20,268 nt of DNA from Lachnospiraceae bacterium. GTDB lineage: Bacteria > Bacillota > Clostridia > Lachnospirales > Lachnospiraceae. The notes beneath the pieces are model-generated. The model was not told the DNA's origin. It ran no database searches and saw only the letters and a program-made list of their open reading frames with translations. A program made the translations under genes and the position numbers. The stretch lies in the NCBI GenBank assembly GCA_017958465.1, contig JAGDCQ010000100.1, positions 1-20,268 of the forward strand, read 5' to 3'. Positions 6,453 through 15,082 of this stretch are shown in pieces (position 1 is the stretch's first letter; the number at the start of each line of letters is the position of its first letter).

Positions 6453-8117
6453 ATGAAATTCAGCGAAATGCCTTACACACGTCCCGATATGGACGAGTAC
6501 AAAAAAGAGTTTGAAAGCCTTGTTAACGGGCTGAAAGCGGCTGCATCCGGCGAGGAGCAGTTTGAGATCCACAAGAAATACTACAAAGTGGCAAAGAAAT
6601 GGTCCACAGCAGAAAACCTGGCGATGATCAGGCATACCATCAATACCGAGGACGAGTTCTACAAGGCCGAGCAGGAGTTCTTTGACGAGAACATGCCTGA
6701 ATACCAGAACTTTGTAAACGGCTATAATAAGGTGCTCTTTGAGTCGCCCTACAGGTCTTTCCTTGAAGAGAAGATAGGGAAAGTTGCCTTCAAGAATATC
6801 GAGATCGGTCTCAAGAGCTTTGACGAAAAGCTGATCCCCCTTATGCAGGAGGATAACAAGATCTCCACAGAATACGAAAAGCTCCTTTCTTCCGCAAAGA
6901 TCGACTGGGACGGAGAGGTCTTAAACCTTTCAATGCTCGGAAAATACATGAAGTCACAGGATCGCGACACGCGTATCCGCGCCTGGAAGAAGAATACGGA
7001 ATTCTTTGTTGAGAACGCAGAGAAACTGGACAAGCTTTACGACAAGCTGGTAAAGAACCGCACCGAGCAGGCAAAGCTCCTGGGTTACGACAACTACCTC
7101 CAGCTCGGTTATTATCGTATGAACCGCAATTGCTACGATAAAGACGACGTTAAGAACTTCCGGGATCAGGTGAAAAAGCACCTTGTGCCCCTGGCCGAAA
7201 AGCTGCATGACGAGCGCAGGAAGCGCCTTGGCCTTGACAAACTCTACTATTACGACGAAAACGTGAACTTTGCGAACGGAAACCCCGCTCCCACCGGTAC
7301 ACCTGAGGAGATCCTCGCTGCCGGCCAGCAGATGTATTCCGAGCTCTCACCCGAGACAAAGGAATTCATGGATTTTATGATGGAGAACGAGCTGTTCGAC
7401 GTATACGCCCGCAAGAACAAGCGTACAGGCGGCTATATGACCTACATCCCGGATCACAATGCGCCCTTCGTTTTTGCAAACTTTAACGGGACTGCGGGCG
7501 ATGTGGACGTTATCACCCACGAGTGCGGCCACGCCTTCCAGGGCTTCCTTTCCGGCAAGGATCCCATCCTTGAGCACAGCGACATAACTATGGAGACCGC
7601 AGAGACCCATTCCATGTCCATGGAGTTCTTCACAGAGCCCTGGATGGACCGCTTCTTTGGCGACCGCGCGGACGAATACAGGGAGATGCACCTTGAGGAG
7701 GCCATCACCTTCATCCCTTACGGCTGTATGGTGGACGAGTTCCAGCACATAGTATACGAAAACCCGGACCTTACGCCGGCAGAGCGCAGGGCAGCCTGGA
7801 GGCGCCTTGAGAAGGAATACAAGCCCCACCTTGATTACACCGGCAACGGATACCTTGAAGCAGGCGGCTTCTGGCAGCGTCAGCACCACATCTACAGCCT
7901 GCCCTTCTACTACATAGATTACTGCATCGCGCAGACGGATGCGCTCCAGTACAAGGTTTGGATGGATCGCGACTACAAAGCGGCCTGGAAGAGCTATCTG
8001 GAGTTCTGCAACCTTTCTGCATCCGGCTTCTTTAGCGACATGATCAAGCAGGTTGGCTTAAAGAGCCCGTTTGAGGACGGCTGCCTTAAGCAGATAGTTG
8101 AAGGCATTATTTCATAA
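6453..8117 (+). CDS. M3-family zinc oligoendopeptidase
   Basis: Cytoplasmic metallopeptidase of 554 residues, predicted to degrade short peptides. The zinc site is HECGH at 356-360 (H356 and H360 as ligands, E357 as catalytic base). The third ligand is probably E384 in ETAETHSMSMEF, with the spacing usual for M3 enzymes. The upstream stretch GGYMTYIPDHNAPFVFANFNG and the later HIYSLPFYYIDYCIAQ match the M3 helical fold. Length and overall pattern fit the M3 subgroup of about 550-565 residues that is related to but separate from true PepF, so no pepF symbol is given. There is no signal peptide. GGAGG (6444-6448) precedes the ATG by 4 bases. It sits between the zinc-finger gene and thyA, with gaps of 51 and 46 bases, so co-transcription is plausible but not shown. 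Confidence 0.94.
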   Translation: MKFSEMPYTRPDMDEYKKEFESLVNGLKAAASGEEQFEIHKKYYKVAKKWSTAENLAMIRHTINTEDEFYKAEQEFFDENMPEYQNFVNGYNKVLFESPYRSFLEEKIGKVAFKNIEIGLKSFDEKLIPLMQEDNKISTEYEKLLSSAKIDWDGEVLNLSMLGKYMKSQDRDTRIRAWKKNTEFFVENAEKLDKLYDKLVKNRTEQAKLLGYDNYLQLGYYRMNRNCYDKDDVKNFRDQVKKHLVPLAEKLHDERRKRLGLDKLYYYDENVNFANGNPAPTGTPEEILAAGQQMYSELSPETKEFMDFMMENELFDVYARKNKRTGGYMTYIPDHNAPFVFANFNGTAGDVDVITHECGHAFQGFLSGKDPILEHSDITMETAETHSMSMEFFTEPWMDRFFGDRADEYREMHLEEAITFIPYGCMVDEFQHIVYENPDLTPAERRAAWRRLEKEYKPHLDYTGNGYLEAGGFWQRQHHIYSLPFYYIDYCIAQTDALQYKVWMDRDYKAAWKSYLEFCNLSASGFFSDMIKQVGLKSPFEDGCLKQIVEGIIS

Positions 8118-8163
8118 GCCGGGCCTGAAACGCTACTAAAGCCTGTTTATTGGAGGAAGAGAA

Positions 8164-9009
8164 ATGAGTCTTGCAGATGAGATTTTTATCCGCACATGCA
8201 AGGATATACTGGAGAACGGTTCCGACACACAGGGCGAAAAGGTGCGCCCTCACTGGGCGGACGGAACTCCGGCCTATACCATAAAGAAATTCGGCGTTGT
8301 GAACCGCTACGACCTTTCAAAGGAGTTTCCCATCGTTACCTTACGAAGGACGGCCATCAAGACCTGTATCGACGAGCTCCTCTGGATCTGGCAGAAGAAA
8401 TCCAACAACGTCCACGACCTTGGGAGCCACATCTGGGATTCCTGGGCCGACGAGACCGGCAGTATCGGAAAGGCTTACGGCTACCAGCTCGGTGTGAAGC
8501 ACAAATACGCGGAAGGCATGTTTGACCAGGTGGACAGAGTGCTTTACGACCTAAAGAACAACCCCTACAGCCGCCGTATCATGACAAACATCTACGTACA
8601 CGCAGATCTTAGTGAGATGCATCTGTACCCCTGTGCCTACAGTATGACTTTTAACGTAACAAAGGGAGAGAACGGCAGGCTTAAGCTGAACTCCATCCTT
8701 AACCAGCGCTCAAACGACATGCTGGCCGCAAATGCCATGAACGTCTGCCAGTATGCGGTCCTCACTCACATGATGGCCCAGTGCTCCGGTATGGATGTGG
8801 GAGAGTTTGTCCATGTCATTGCGGATGCCCACATTTACGACAGGCACGTGCCCATCGTAAAGGAGCTTATCGAGAGGCCTCAGTTCCCGGCCCCTGTGTT
8901 CCGCTTAAATCCTGATGTTACCGACTTCTACGCCTTTAAGCCGGAAGATTTCATCCTTGAAAACTACCAATACGGTCCAAAAGTCGAAAACATCCCGGTA
9001 GCCATTTGA
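8164..9009 (+). CDS. thyA: Thymidylate synthase (ThyA type)
   Basis: Makes dTMP from dUMP using methylene-tetrahydrofolate. The 281 residues carry the catalytic cysteine C157 in LYPCAYSMTFNV, the dUMP-binding LNQRSNDMLAANAMNVCQYAVL, the later HIYDRHVPIVKELI and the usual C-terminal -PVAI. The residue after the catalytic Cys is Ala rather than the His of E. coli, and the ELLWIWQ.KSN segment matches the B. subtilis ThyA/phi3T branch, so this is a branch feature rather than a defect. GGAGG (8152-8156) lies 7 bases before the ATG. No dihydrofolate reductase gene follows, although ThyA generates dihydrofolate and usually needs one; folA must be elsewhere or replaced. The gene ends 37 bases before a bidirectional terminator shared with the convergent PBP gene. 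Confidence 0.97.
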   Translation: MSLADEIFIRTCKDILENGSDTQGEKVRPHWADGTPAYTIKKFGVVNRYDLSKEFPIVTLRRTAIKTCIDELLWIWQKKSNNVHDLGSHIWDSWADETGSIGKAYGYQLGVKHKYAEGMFDQVDRVLYDLKNNPYSRRIMTNIYVHADLSEMHLYPCAYSMTFNVTKGENGRLKLNSILNQRSNDMLAANAMNVCQYAVLTHMMAQCSGMDVGEFVHVIADAHIYDRHVPIVKELIERPQFPAPVFRLNPDVTDFYAFKPEDFILENYQYGPKVENIPVAI

Positions 9010-9045
9010 TCAAAGGCTGCGCAGGACCGGCGTTTATAAAGATCA

Positions 9046-9079
9046 AAAGCCCTCAGCACAGCGCTGAGGGCTTTCTTTT
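9046..9079. terminator. Bidirectional terminator between thyA and the PBP gene
   Basis: A 12-bp perfect stem (9046-9057 with 9063-9074) around AGCCCTCAGC/GCTGAGGGCT is followed on the forward side by CTTTT. On the reverse side it is followed by a short T-poor flank after the stem's own T run. It separates two convergent genes. The right flank touches the PBP stop codon. Confidence 0.88.
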
Positions 9080-11891
9080 AATGTGCTATTGTATCGTCTT
9101 TGTTGTCGTCCTGTTTAATGTCGTCCTCGTCCGGAAGTTCAAAGCTTGTGCCGCCGCCGTTCTGGTAGTACCAGGGGTTGTGAACGGGACAGGGATCCGC
9201 TTTCTCGTCGTAAGGTACAAGGAACGGAGTGTCCCAGGTCGTCATCCTTATGATGGTTTCGATGCGGTTGCCGTTTTCATCGTAGGTAACGTTGGGGTTC
9301 CTGTCATCGGGAAGGGTGGTCCCGACATAAGCTACGCCCTTTTCCTTTGCGAGCCTCTCAAGGTCGTCGATAGGGATGTAGATGCGCTCTTCCTTAGCAA
9401 GAAGCACCATCTCGACTATGGAGCTTGTAGGGCACTCGGGAGATGCAAGATGGCCGGATTCCGTACAGATCCTCACGCGCTTGTGGCACGTGCACTTTTC
9501 TGTAGGAACGGTACCCTTTGCGAAATACTCCTCGGCGATGCAGTTTCCGCCAACATATTCATCGCAAAGCCCCTCAACCGCAAGCTTCCCGCACTTTGTG
9601 CAGATCTTTGCGGTAACAATGGAGTCCGGAACCTCGTAGGTCTGGTTCTTAAGCTCCAGCTCCGTGTGGATCTTCGCCATTATGTGCTGCCACAGATCCT
9701 GCTGGTATTTTGTGTTCTTCTGTGAGAAGTTGTTGTCGTAGCCTGTCCATATACCTGCGGTATAGTAAGGTGTAAATCCTACGAACCAGAGGTCATTGGC
9801 CTTCTTTGAAGTACCTGTCTTACCTGCGACCGTCATATTGGGGATACGCAGCCTTCCGCCGGTACCTGCTTCCACAACGTCGATCATGGCGCTGGTGAGC
9901 AGCCATGCGGTAGAGGTCTTGATAACCTGGGTGGAAACAGACTCATTCTTGAGAAGGAGCTTTCCTTCGTGGTCGTATACTTCGGTATAGAAGATAGGAG
10001 TCTGGTAAATACCGTTGTTTGCTATTGTTGCGTATGCTGCGGTAAGCTCAAGGTTTGTAACACCGTCCGTAAGACCGCCGAGTGCAAGCGGAAGCGCTAT
10101 ATCGGAATAGATCACGCCGTTTTCCTTCCTGGACTCAACAAGGGTGGTGAACCCAAGCTTCTTTAAGTAGTTGAAGGAAAGACGCGCGCCGATCCTTTCA
10201 AGGAACTCGACTGCACAAACGTTCATGGAATCCGCGCAGGCCTTACGCATGGAAGTGATGCCGCGGTAGCCTGTGGTGTACCAGTTTGTAACTTCTTTGT
10301 ATGTGCCGGGATAAACAAACTGTGAATCGTCAACAACAGAAGCCAGGGTCTGGCCGCCGCCGTCGAGGGCGGGCAGGAAGGAAGCGAGCACCTTGAAGGT
10401 GGAACCTACCTGACGCACAGTGTTTGTTGCACGGTTGAGCACACGGCTTGCAGTCTTTGGACCGCGTCCGCCGTAGATTGCTACTACGTGGCCGTTATGC
10501 TGGTCGATGATGACCATTGAGCTCTGGGGCTGGGGTGTTATCACCCTGCGCTCCACAGCGGTATCGCCTTCTTCGACAACAGTTGCCTTGTATTCATCGC
10601 ACCTTTCGTTCAGCTCATCTGCGTTGAGGCAAAGCTCCGTCACGCCGACCCAGCCGCCTTTTTCGTGGTAGTAAAGGTGCTTGGTATCCTGATAATTCGC
10701 AAAATACTTGAGCAGATCGCTCATGTGGTAGTGGATGACAGAACCGTCCGGCTTGTAGACCGAGATAGCGTAGTTAAGCTCATAGTAGGAACCTTCGCCG
10801 AACTTGGGGAAGTTGGAATCGTCGGAGTAGTACTCATCCATTATCTTCTGGATCCTGGGATCCTGGGTCGTGTGGATGGTGAGACCGCCGGAATATATGA
10901 GGGTCGAAGCCTCTGCTTCAGTGTATCCGAGCCTTGTCTGAAGGTCGGAGAGCAGCTGCTCGATAAGTTCGTCCGTGAAGTAGCTTGTGGGAGCGCTCTT
11001 TACGGCAGAAACGGTCTGCTGGACCTCCATGATGCGCTCGTAAACGGGATCCGCAAGAGCCTCTTCATACTCTTCCTTTGTGCAGTAGCCCTGCTCGAGC
11101 ATAGCCTTCAGCGTTTCCTCGCGGTATATCGCGTTCTTTTCGGGATAACGCACGGGATTACGTCTCGTGGGAGAGTAAGCGATGGGAGCCAGTACACAGG
11201 CTTCTGAAAGGGTAAGCTCGGAAACATCCTTGCCAAAGTACCCGTAAGCCGCTTCCTTTATACCAAAGTTACCGTTGCCGAGGTTGATCAGGTTCAGGTA
11301 GAACTCAAGGATCTCGTCCTTTTCGTACATATTCTCGGCCTGGATCGCAAGGTACTGTTCCTGGACCTTACGTGTTATCTTGGCCACATTGTCGTCCTCG
11401 TCGCCGCCGCCGAAAAGCTTGTTCTTAAGGAGCTGCTGGGTGATGGTACTTCCGCCGTAATCGAAGGACCTTGTCCTGATATCGGAAACGATCGCACGGA
11501 AGATACCCTGCACGTCGATACCGTTGTGCTCGTAGAAACGCGTGTCCTCCTTTGCGATGAAGGCCTGCCTTACCACGAGCGGGATCTCGTCGATATATGC
11601 GTAGGAACGGTTGGACTCTGCGCCGTAGAGCGTGTCGCAGATGGTGCCGTCCGCGTAGTAGATGGTTGTCTTGTAGCCTGTGGGACGCAGGTCAAGGTTG
11701 GCAAGGGACGGCGAGTTGCTGACAAGGCCGTTCATCATGCCGTATGCCGCATATCCGCCTATGATGCATATCGCCAGTATCGCGACGATCACTACGCGGA
11801 ATATGGTGATGGCTCCCTTCATGGCAACCTTTGCGGTGCCGGATTTAAGCGCAGCCTGTTTCTGGGCGACGCCTCTTTTACTGTAATCCAT
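9078..11891 (-). CDS. Class A penicillin-binding protein (PBP1A family) with Cys-rich tail
   Basis: Bifunctional peptidoglycan glycosyltransferase and transpeptidase, 937 residues, anchored by one helix (about 27-50). The GT51 domain (about 80-255) shows catalytic E115 in EDTRFYEHNG and GGSTITQQLLKNKL (147-160). The transpeptidase domain (about 455-745) has S497 in STFK, S555-M-N557 and KTGT 691-694. A C-terminal extension (about 755-937) has eight Cys between 764 and 820 (764, 767, 776, 784, 800, 802, 809, 820) plus C901 and an acidic end. Class A PBPs of clostridia often have variable tails; the Cys pattern suggests extracellular disulphides or metal binding, which is inference. ATG 11891 is chosen for its AAAGGA ribosome-binding site 5 bases upstream. 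A longer GTG start at 11936 would overlap the yigZ stop as GTGA but lacks a close ribosome-binding site. Probably co-transcribed with yigZ. Confidence 0.95.
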   Translation of the reverse strand: MDYSKRGVAQKQAALKSGTAKVAMKGAITIFRVVIVAILAICIIGGYAAYGMMNGLVSNSPSLANLDLRPTGYKTTIYYADGTICDTLYGAESNRSYAYIDEIPLVVRQAFIAKEDTRFYEHNGIDVQGIFRAIVSDIRTRSFDYGGSTITQQLLKNKLFGGGDEDDNVAKITRKVQEQYLAIQAENMYEKDEILEFYLNLINLGNGNFGIKEAAYGYFGKDVSELTLSEACVLAPIAYSPTRRNPVRYPEKNAIYREETLKAMLEQGYCTKEEYEEALADPVYERIMEVQQTVSAVKSAPTSYFTDELIEQLLSDLQTRLGYTEAEASTLIYSGGLTIHTTQDPRIQKIMDEYYSDDSNFPKFGEGSYYELNYAISVYKPDGSVIHYHMSDLLKYFANYQDTKHLYYHEKGGWVGVTELCLNADELNERCDEYKATVVEEGDTAVERRVITPQPQSSMVIIDQHNGHVVAIYGGRGPKTASRVLNRATNTVRQVGSTFKVLASFLPALDGGGQTLASVVDDSQFVYPGTYKEVTNWYTTGYRGITSMRKACADSMNVCAVEFLERIGARLSFNYLKKLGFTTLVESRKENGVIYSDIALPLALGGLTDGVTNLELTAAYATIANNGIYQTPIFYTEVYDHEGKLLLKNESVSTQVIKTSTAWLLTSAMIDVVEAGTGGRLRIPNMTVAGKTGTSKKANDLWFVGFTPYYTAGIWTGYDNNFSQKNTKYQQDLWQHIMAKIHTELELKNQTYEVPDSIVTAKICTKCGKLAVEGLCDEYVGGNCIAEEYFAKGTVPTEKCTCHKRVRICTESGHLASPECPTSSIVEMVLLAKEERIYIPIDDLERLAKEKGVAYVGTTLPDDRNPNVTYDENGNRIETIIRMTTWDTPFLVPYDEKADPCPVHNPWYYQNGGGTSFELPDEDDIKQDDNKDDTIAH

Positions 11892-11932
11892 AACTGTCCT
11901 TTCTTTTGCGGCGTGCAGTTTTGCCTGCCGTG

Positions 11933-12592
11933 TCACTTATCAAAGATCTTTCCCGTCCCGTTTGCCTCTGCGTAATAGCAATATTCGAGAGGCGTTATGA
12001 CAGCCTTTCCCTGGGTCTGATCTAAGAGCTTTTCCGTGAAGGATTGCTCTTCGCCGGGCCTTAGAAAAAGTGTCGTAAGGACTTCTTCTGTGTAATCGGT
12101 TGAAAGAATGGGGATCTGCCTGTCGAAGGCGATCCTCTGGAGTTTTGCGAGGGCGCTGTAATCCGTCTTGACGAGCACCCGCCTGCCGTAAAGCTTTGTA
12201 GCGATACCGGAAGCGGCAAGCCCCTCCTTTACTGCCTGGGTGTAGGCACGCACAAGGCCGCCGGTACCAAGCAGGATCCCGCCGAAATACCTTGTCACCA
12301 CAACACATGTATTGTGGAGCTCCTCGTTAAGGAGGCAGTCCAGCATGGGACGGCCTGCGGTCCCCGCGGGCTCACCGTCGTCGGAAAAACGGGTGAGAGC
12401 GGGATCCACACCGAGAGTGTAGGCATAACAGTTGTGTCTTGCAGTCCTGTTGGCCTTCCGCACTTCTTCAATAAAGGCCAGGGCCTCCTCCTCGGAAGAG
12501 ACAGGAGCAACACTTGCGATGAAGCGTGATTTTTTTTCTGTTATCTCGCCCGTACCGCCTGTTATGATGCACTTGTAGTCGGTGTTCCCCAT
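11933..12592 (-). CDS. yigZ: YigZ/IMPACT family protein
   Basis: A 219-residue protein of the IMPACT/YigZ family. Its bacterial role is not firmly established; eukaryotic IMPACT inhibits the kinase Gcn2. The N-terminal domain (about 1-125) contains the family pattern: EKKSRFIASVAPV, RHNCYAYTLG, RFSDDGEPAGTAGRPML and VVVTRYFGGILLGTGGLVRAY. The C-terminal domain (about 135-205) is the second alpha-beta domain typical of the full-length form. Start: the frame extends to 12676, but ATG 12592 has GAGG 5 bases upstream and matches the family start. The gene precedes the PBP gene by 41 bases and is divergent from rarA. A good reverse promoter lies at 12726-12754, giving a long leader of about 125 bases. 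Confidence 0.93.
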   Translation of the reverse strand: MGNTDYKCIITGGTGEITEKKSRFIASVAPVSSEEEALAFIEEVRKANRTARHNCYAYTLGVDPALTRFSDDGEPAGTAGRPMLDCLLNEELHNTCVVVTRYFGGILLGTGGLVRAYTQAVKEGLAASGIATKLYGRRVLVKTDYSALAKLQRIAFDRQIPILSTDYTEEVLTTLFLRPGEEQSFTEKLLDQTQGKAVITPLEYCYYAEANGTGKIFDK

Positions 12593-12725
12593 AAAAACCT
12601 CGAACCGGAAAATGCAACTGCAAATGATACAAAAGTTGCAAAAAAGTCTTTTTTTTGTTATGATAAGAGAAGCCATATCTGCCCCGGTAAACCGCCGGAA
12701 CAGGTTTTTCGGTCTCTAAACATAT

Positions 12726-12754
12726 AATATAGCATTTTTTGCGACCAAAATCAA
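12726..12754 (-). promoter_or_regulatory. Promoter of yigZ, overlapping a forward -10-like box
   Basis: On the reverse strand, -35 TTGATT (12749-12754) and -10 TATATT (12726-12731) have a 17-base spacer. On the forward strand, TATAAT sits at 12723-12728, overlapping the reverse -10, and could serve rarA, but no good forward -35 is visible 17 bases upstream. Confidence 0.65.
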
Positions 12755-12774
12755 GTTTGTTAAACAGGACAGTC

Positions 12775-14103
12775 ATGGACCTCTTCGAATATATGCAGGA
12801 ACAGAATAAAGATAAGGAGTCGCCCCTCGCTTCACGCCTGAGGCCAAGGACCCTTGATGAGGTGGTGGGCCAGGAGCACATCCTTGGGGAAGGCAAGCTC
12901 CTTTCGCGCGCCATAAAAGCCGATAAGCTGGGTTCCGTTATTTTTTACGGCCCTCCGGGGACGGGAAAGACGACACTTGCAAGGGTCATCGCAGGCACCA
13001 CCAGCGCCGACTTTGTAAAGATGAACGCCACTACTTCCGGCAAGAAGGATATGGAGGAGGCTGTTGAAAAGGCGGGCAAGACTTTTGCCATGTACGGCCG
13101 CAGGACCATCCTCTTTATCGATGAGATCCACCGCTTCAACAAGAGCCAGCAGGACTACCTGCTCCCGTTTGTGGAGGACGGAACGGTGATCCTTATCGGC
13201 GCCACTACGGAAAATCCTTTCTTCGAGGTGAACAGGGCGCTAATATCAAGGTCCATCATCTTCGAGCTTGCGCCCCTCACAAAAGAAAACATCAAGACTA
13301 TCCTTCTCAGGGCAGCCTATGACAAAGAGCGGGGGATGGGGATCTATAACCCCGCTGTTGACGAAGACGCTTTCGACTTTCTTGCCGATATGGCTGACGG
13401 CGACGCAAGGCGCGCCATCAACGCCTTAGAGCTTGGGATCCTTACAACGGCCCCGGCCGCAGACGGAAAGATCCACATTACAAAGGATGTGGCGGCGGAA
13501 TGCATAAGAAGGCGTATCCTTAAATACGATAAGGACGGGGACAATCACTACGACACCATCTCCGCTTTTATAAAGAGCATGCGCGGGTCCGATCCGGACG
13601 CTGCGGTTTACTACCTTGCCAGGATGCTCTATGCCGGTGAGGATCCGAAGTTCATAGCCCGCAGGATGATGATCTGCGCCTCGGAGGACGTTTCAAACGC
13701 CGATCCCAACGCCCTTGTTGTGGCTACGGCCGCGTCCCTTGCGGTAGAGCGGGTGGGGATGCCGGAGGCAAACCTGATACTTGCACAGGCAGCCACCTAC
13801 ATCGCGTCGGCACCAAAGAGCAATTCCGCCTGCGTTGCTATCGAGAAGGCCACAGCTTACGTTAAGGAGCACGGAGCGGGCGCAATCCCGCCGCACCTTC
13901 AGGACGCCCATTACAGCGGCCATGAGAAACTGGGACACGGTCTCGACTACATCTACCCTCACGATTTCGAAGGGCACTATGTGAAACAGCAATACCTTCC
14001 TGACGGTATGGAGGACCAGCGTTTCTACGTACCGGACGGGCAGGGATATGAGAAGGAGATAGGGGAATACCTTAAAAAGATAAGGCCGGAGAAGTTTAAG
14101 TAA
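12775..14103 (+). CDS. rarA: Replication-associated recombination protein A (RarA/MgsA)
   Basis: Hexameric-type AAA+ ATPase of the clamp-loader/WRNIP1 group acting at stalled replication forks; 442 residues. Near the start is SRLRPRTLDEVVGQEHIL, then Walker A GPPGTGKTT (about 60-68), Walker B FIDEIHRFNKSQQD, the sensor region GATTENPFFEVNRALISRS, and the conserved C-terminal block HYSGHEKLGHGLDYIYPHDFEGHYVKQQYLP. Length and domain order are normal. Start ATG 12775 has AGGA (12766-12769) 5 bases upstream; an upstream extension in frame to 12739 lacks support. It heads a forward gene group with the small membrane protein gene (35-base gap) and the TSCPD gene. Confidence 0.96.
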   Translation: MDLFEYMQEQNKDKESPLASRLRPRTLDEVVGQEHILGEGKLLSRAIKADKLGSVIFYGPPGTGKTTLARVIAGTTSADFVKMNATTSGKKDMEEAVEKAGKTFAMYGRRTILFIDEIHRFNKSQQDYLLPFVEDGTVILIGATTENPFFEVNRALISRSIIFELAPLTKENIKTILLRAAYDKERGMGIYNPAVDEDAFDFLADMADGDARRAINALELGILTTAPAADGKIHITKDVAAECIRRRILKYDKDGDNHYDTISAFIKSMRGSDPDAAVYYLARMLYAGEDPKFIARRMMICASEDVSNADPNALVVATAASLAVERVGMPEANLILAQAATYIASAPKSNSACVAIEKATAYVKEHGAGAIPPHLQDAHYSGHEKLGHGLDYIYPHDFEGHYVKQQYLPDGMEDQRFYVPDGQGYEKEIGEYLKKIRPEKFK

Positions 14104-14138
14104 GGCTTTTTACGGGGATCCGGCACGAAAGGAATGAT

Positions 14139-14405
14139 ATGAACATAACAAGGATAGTGGCCTGGGTCGGGATCGTGACCCTTGTGGGCCTGTATATCGC
14201 AGCCCTTGTGGCGTCCCTTCTTGGGAACAATGAGCTTTTTTCCGTGGCTCTTTACTCGACATTCGTTATACCCGCAGTGGTATTCGTTCTCGAGATGCTC
14301 ATAAAGAGGACGGAAAAGAACCGCAAGGACTGGAAAGAGTTTGTGGAGCAGGGCAAAGATGAAGCCGGGGAAGGCACCGGGGCTCCCAAAGAAACATCAA
14401 AGTAA
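14139..14405 (+). CDS. Small two-helix membrane protein
   Basis: An 88-residue protein I do not recognise by function. Two predicted transmembrane helices (about 5-28 and 34-55) are separated by a short GNNELFS turn and followed by a charged cytosolic tail (KRTEKNRKDWKEFVEQGKDEAGEG). The ribosome-binding site AAAGGA lies before the ATG, and the gene follows rarA by 35 bases, so co-transcription is likely. The high charge of the tail and the clean start support a real gene. Its role is unknown. Confidence 0.75.
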   Translation: MNITRIVAWVGIVTLVGLYIAALVASLLGNNELFSVALYSTFVIPAVVFVLEMLIKRTEKNRKDWKEFVEQGKDEAGEGTGAPKETSK

Positions 14406-14427
14406 AACACATCTAAAAAATAAAAAA

Positions 14428-14441
14428 GGACCTTAAGGTCC
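14428..14441. promoter_or_regulatory. 14-bp perfect palindrome before the TSCPD gene
   Basis: GGACCTTAAGGTCC is a perfect palindrome ending 14 bases before the ATG at 14456 and directly before the ribosome-binding region GGAAGAGG. As RNA it would make a 5-bp stem with a UUAA loop. There is no T run after it. It could be a protein-binding site or an mRNA hairpin. Confidence 0.5.
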
Positions 14442-14455
14442 GGAAGAGGTAAAAA

Positions 14456-14716
14456 ATGCACTATCGTTATAAAACAAAAGGAACTTGCGCACAGTTCATC
14501 AACTTTGACATCAACAACGGCATAGTATCAAATGTGTCGTTTGAAGGCGGCTGCAACGGCAACCTCAAGGCTATCTCGAAGCTTACGGACGGGATGCCCG
14601 CAGAAAAAATAAATGAAGTACTTCTCGGGAACACATGTGGTCCGAGAGATACTTCATGTGCAGATCAGTTTGCAAAGGCCGTTATGGCCGCAAAAGCAGA
14701 GGAGGCAGCCGGCTGA
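14456..14716 (+). CDS. TSCPD-domain protein (TIGR03905-like)
   Basis: An 86-residue protein consisting of little more than a TSCPD domain, the motif-rich zinc-type module also found at the C terminus of B12-dependent ribonucleotide reductases. Visible motifs are YRTKGTC-like YKTKGTCA near the start, VSFEGGCNGNLKAISKL and the signature TCGPRDTSCADQFAKAV, giving four conserved Cys (residues about 11, 33, 62, 68) as likely metal ligands. Stand-alone versions are common in clostridia and have no established role. The stop codon directly abuts the stop codon of the convergent XRE gene (combined TGATCA), with no terminator between them. Confidence 0.88.
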   Translation: MHYRYKTKGTCAQFINFDINNGIVSNVSFEGGCNGNLKAISKLTDGMPAEKINEVLLGNTCGPRDTSCADQFAKAVMAAKAEEAAG

Positions 14717-15064
14717 TCAGCCGTTGCGCTCCTTCTCCTGCTTATAGAGCAGAAAGCCTATATATTGCTGTAAAAGCTCTACGGATTCCGGATCGAGCTT
14801 CTGGTAATCGCTGAAAAAGTCTACAATGTCCTTATCGAGGACTTCGCCGCCTATGGGAAGGTAGGCTTCGGAAAGGCCGAGAAGATAGTCGCATGAGACG
14901 TCGAAATATTTCGCAAGTGCCACAAGCTTCTCGAGAGAAGGCTCGTTCCTGCAGGATTCGTAGTTTGAGATGGCGGTGGGTTTTAACCCGAGGATATCGG
15001 CAAGCTCGCTCTGTGTAAGGCGGTTGCGCTGTCTCAGTTGTTTCAGACGTGTATTGAATTTCAT
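14717..15064 (-). CDS. XRE-family transcriptional regulator
   Basis: A 115-residue DNA-binding regulator. The Cro/C1-type helix-turn-helix spans about 6-62, with TQSELADILGLKPTAISNYESCRNEPSLEKLVALAKYF as the recognition and support helices (here broken at 20 residues: TQSELADILGLKPTAISNYE, then SCRNEPSLEKL). It is followed by DVSCDYLLG, which is typical of SinR/HipB-like proteins. The C-terminal region (about 76-112) is helical and probably mediates dimerisation. Start: ATG 15064 has AGGAG (15073-15077) 8 bases upstream. The gene is divergent from the histidine kinase operon. Its own perfect consensus promoter is overlapped by a palindrome, so autorepression is very likely, and control of the divergent signalling genes is plausible. 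The 3' end touches the TSCPD gene. Confidence 0.93.
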   Translation of the reverse strand: MKFNTRLKQLRQRNRLTQSELADILGLKPTAISNYESCRNEPSLEKLVALAKYFDVSCDYLLGLSEAYLPIGGEVLDKDIVDFFSDYQKLDPESVELLQQYIGFLLYKQEKERNG

Positions 15065-15082
15065 AGGATGATCTCCTGTCTG

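Noticed and set aside
7347..7889. 180-residue reverse open frame opposite the M3 peptidase gene
   Set aside because: It covers the HECGH active-site region of a clear peptidase gene; no start signal or family resemblance.
8632..8637. Loss of the His after the catalytic Cys of thymidylate synthase
   Set aside because: The B. subtilis ThyA branch also lacks His at this position, so it is a normal branch difference rather than a damaged enzyme.
9006..9725. 239-residue forward open frame opposite the PBP gene
   Set aside because: It overlaps the well-supported PBP coding region in antisense, begins inside the thyA stop region and shows no family motif.
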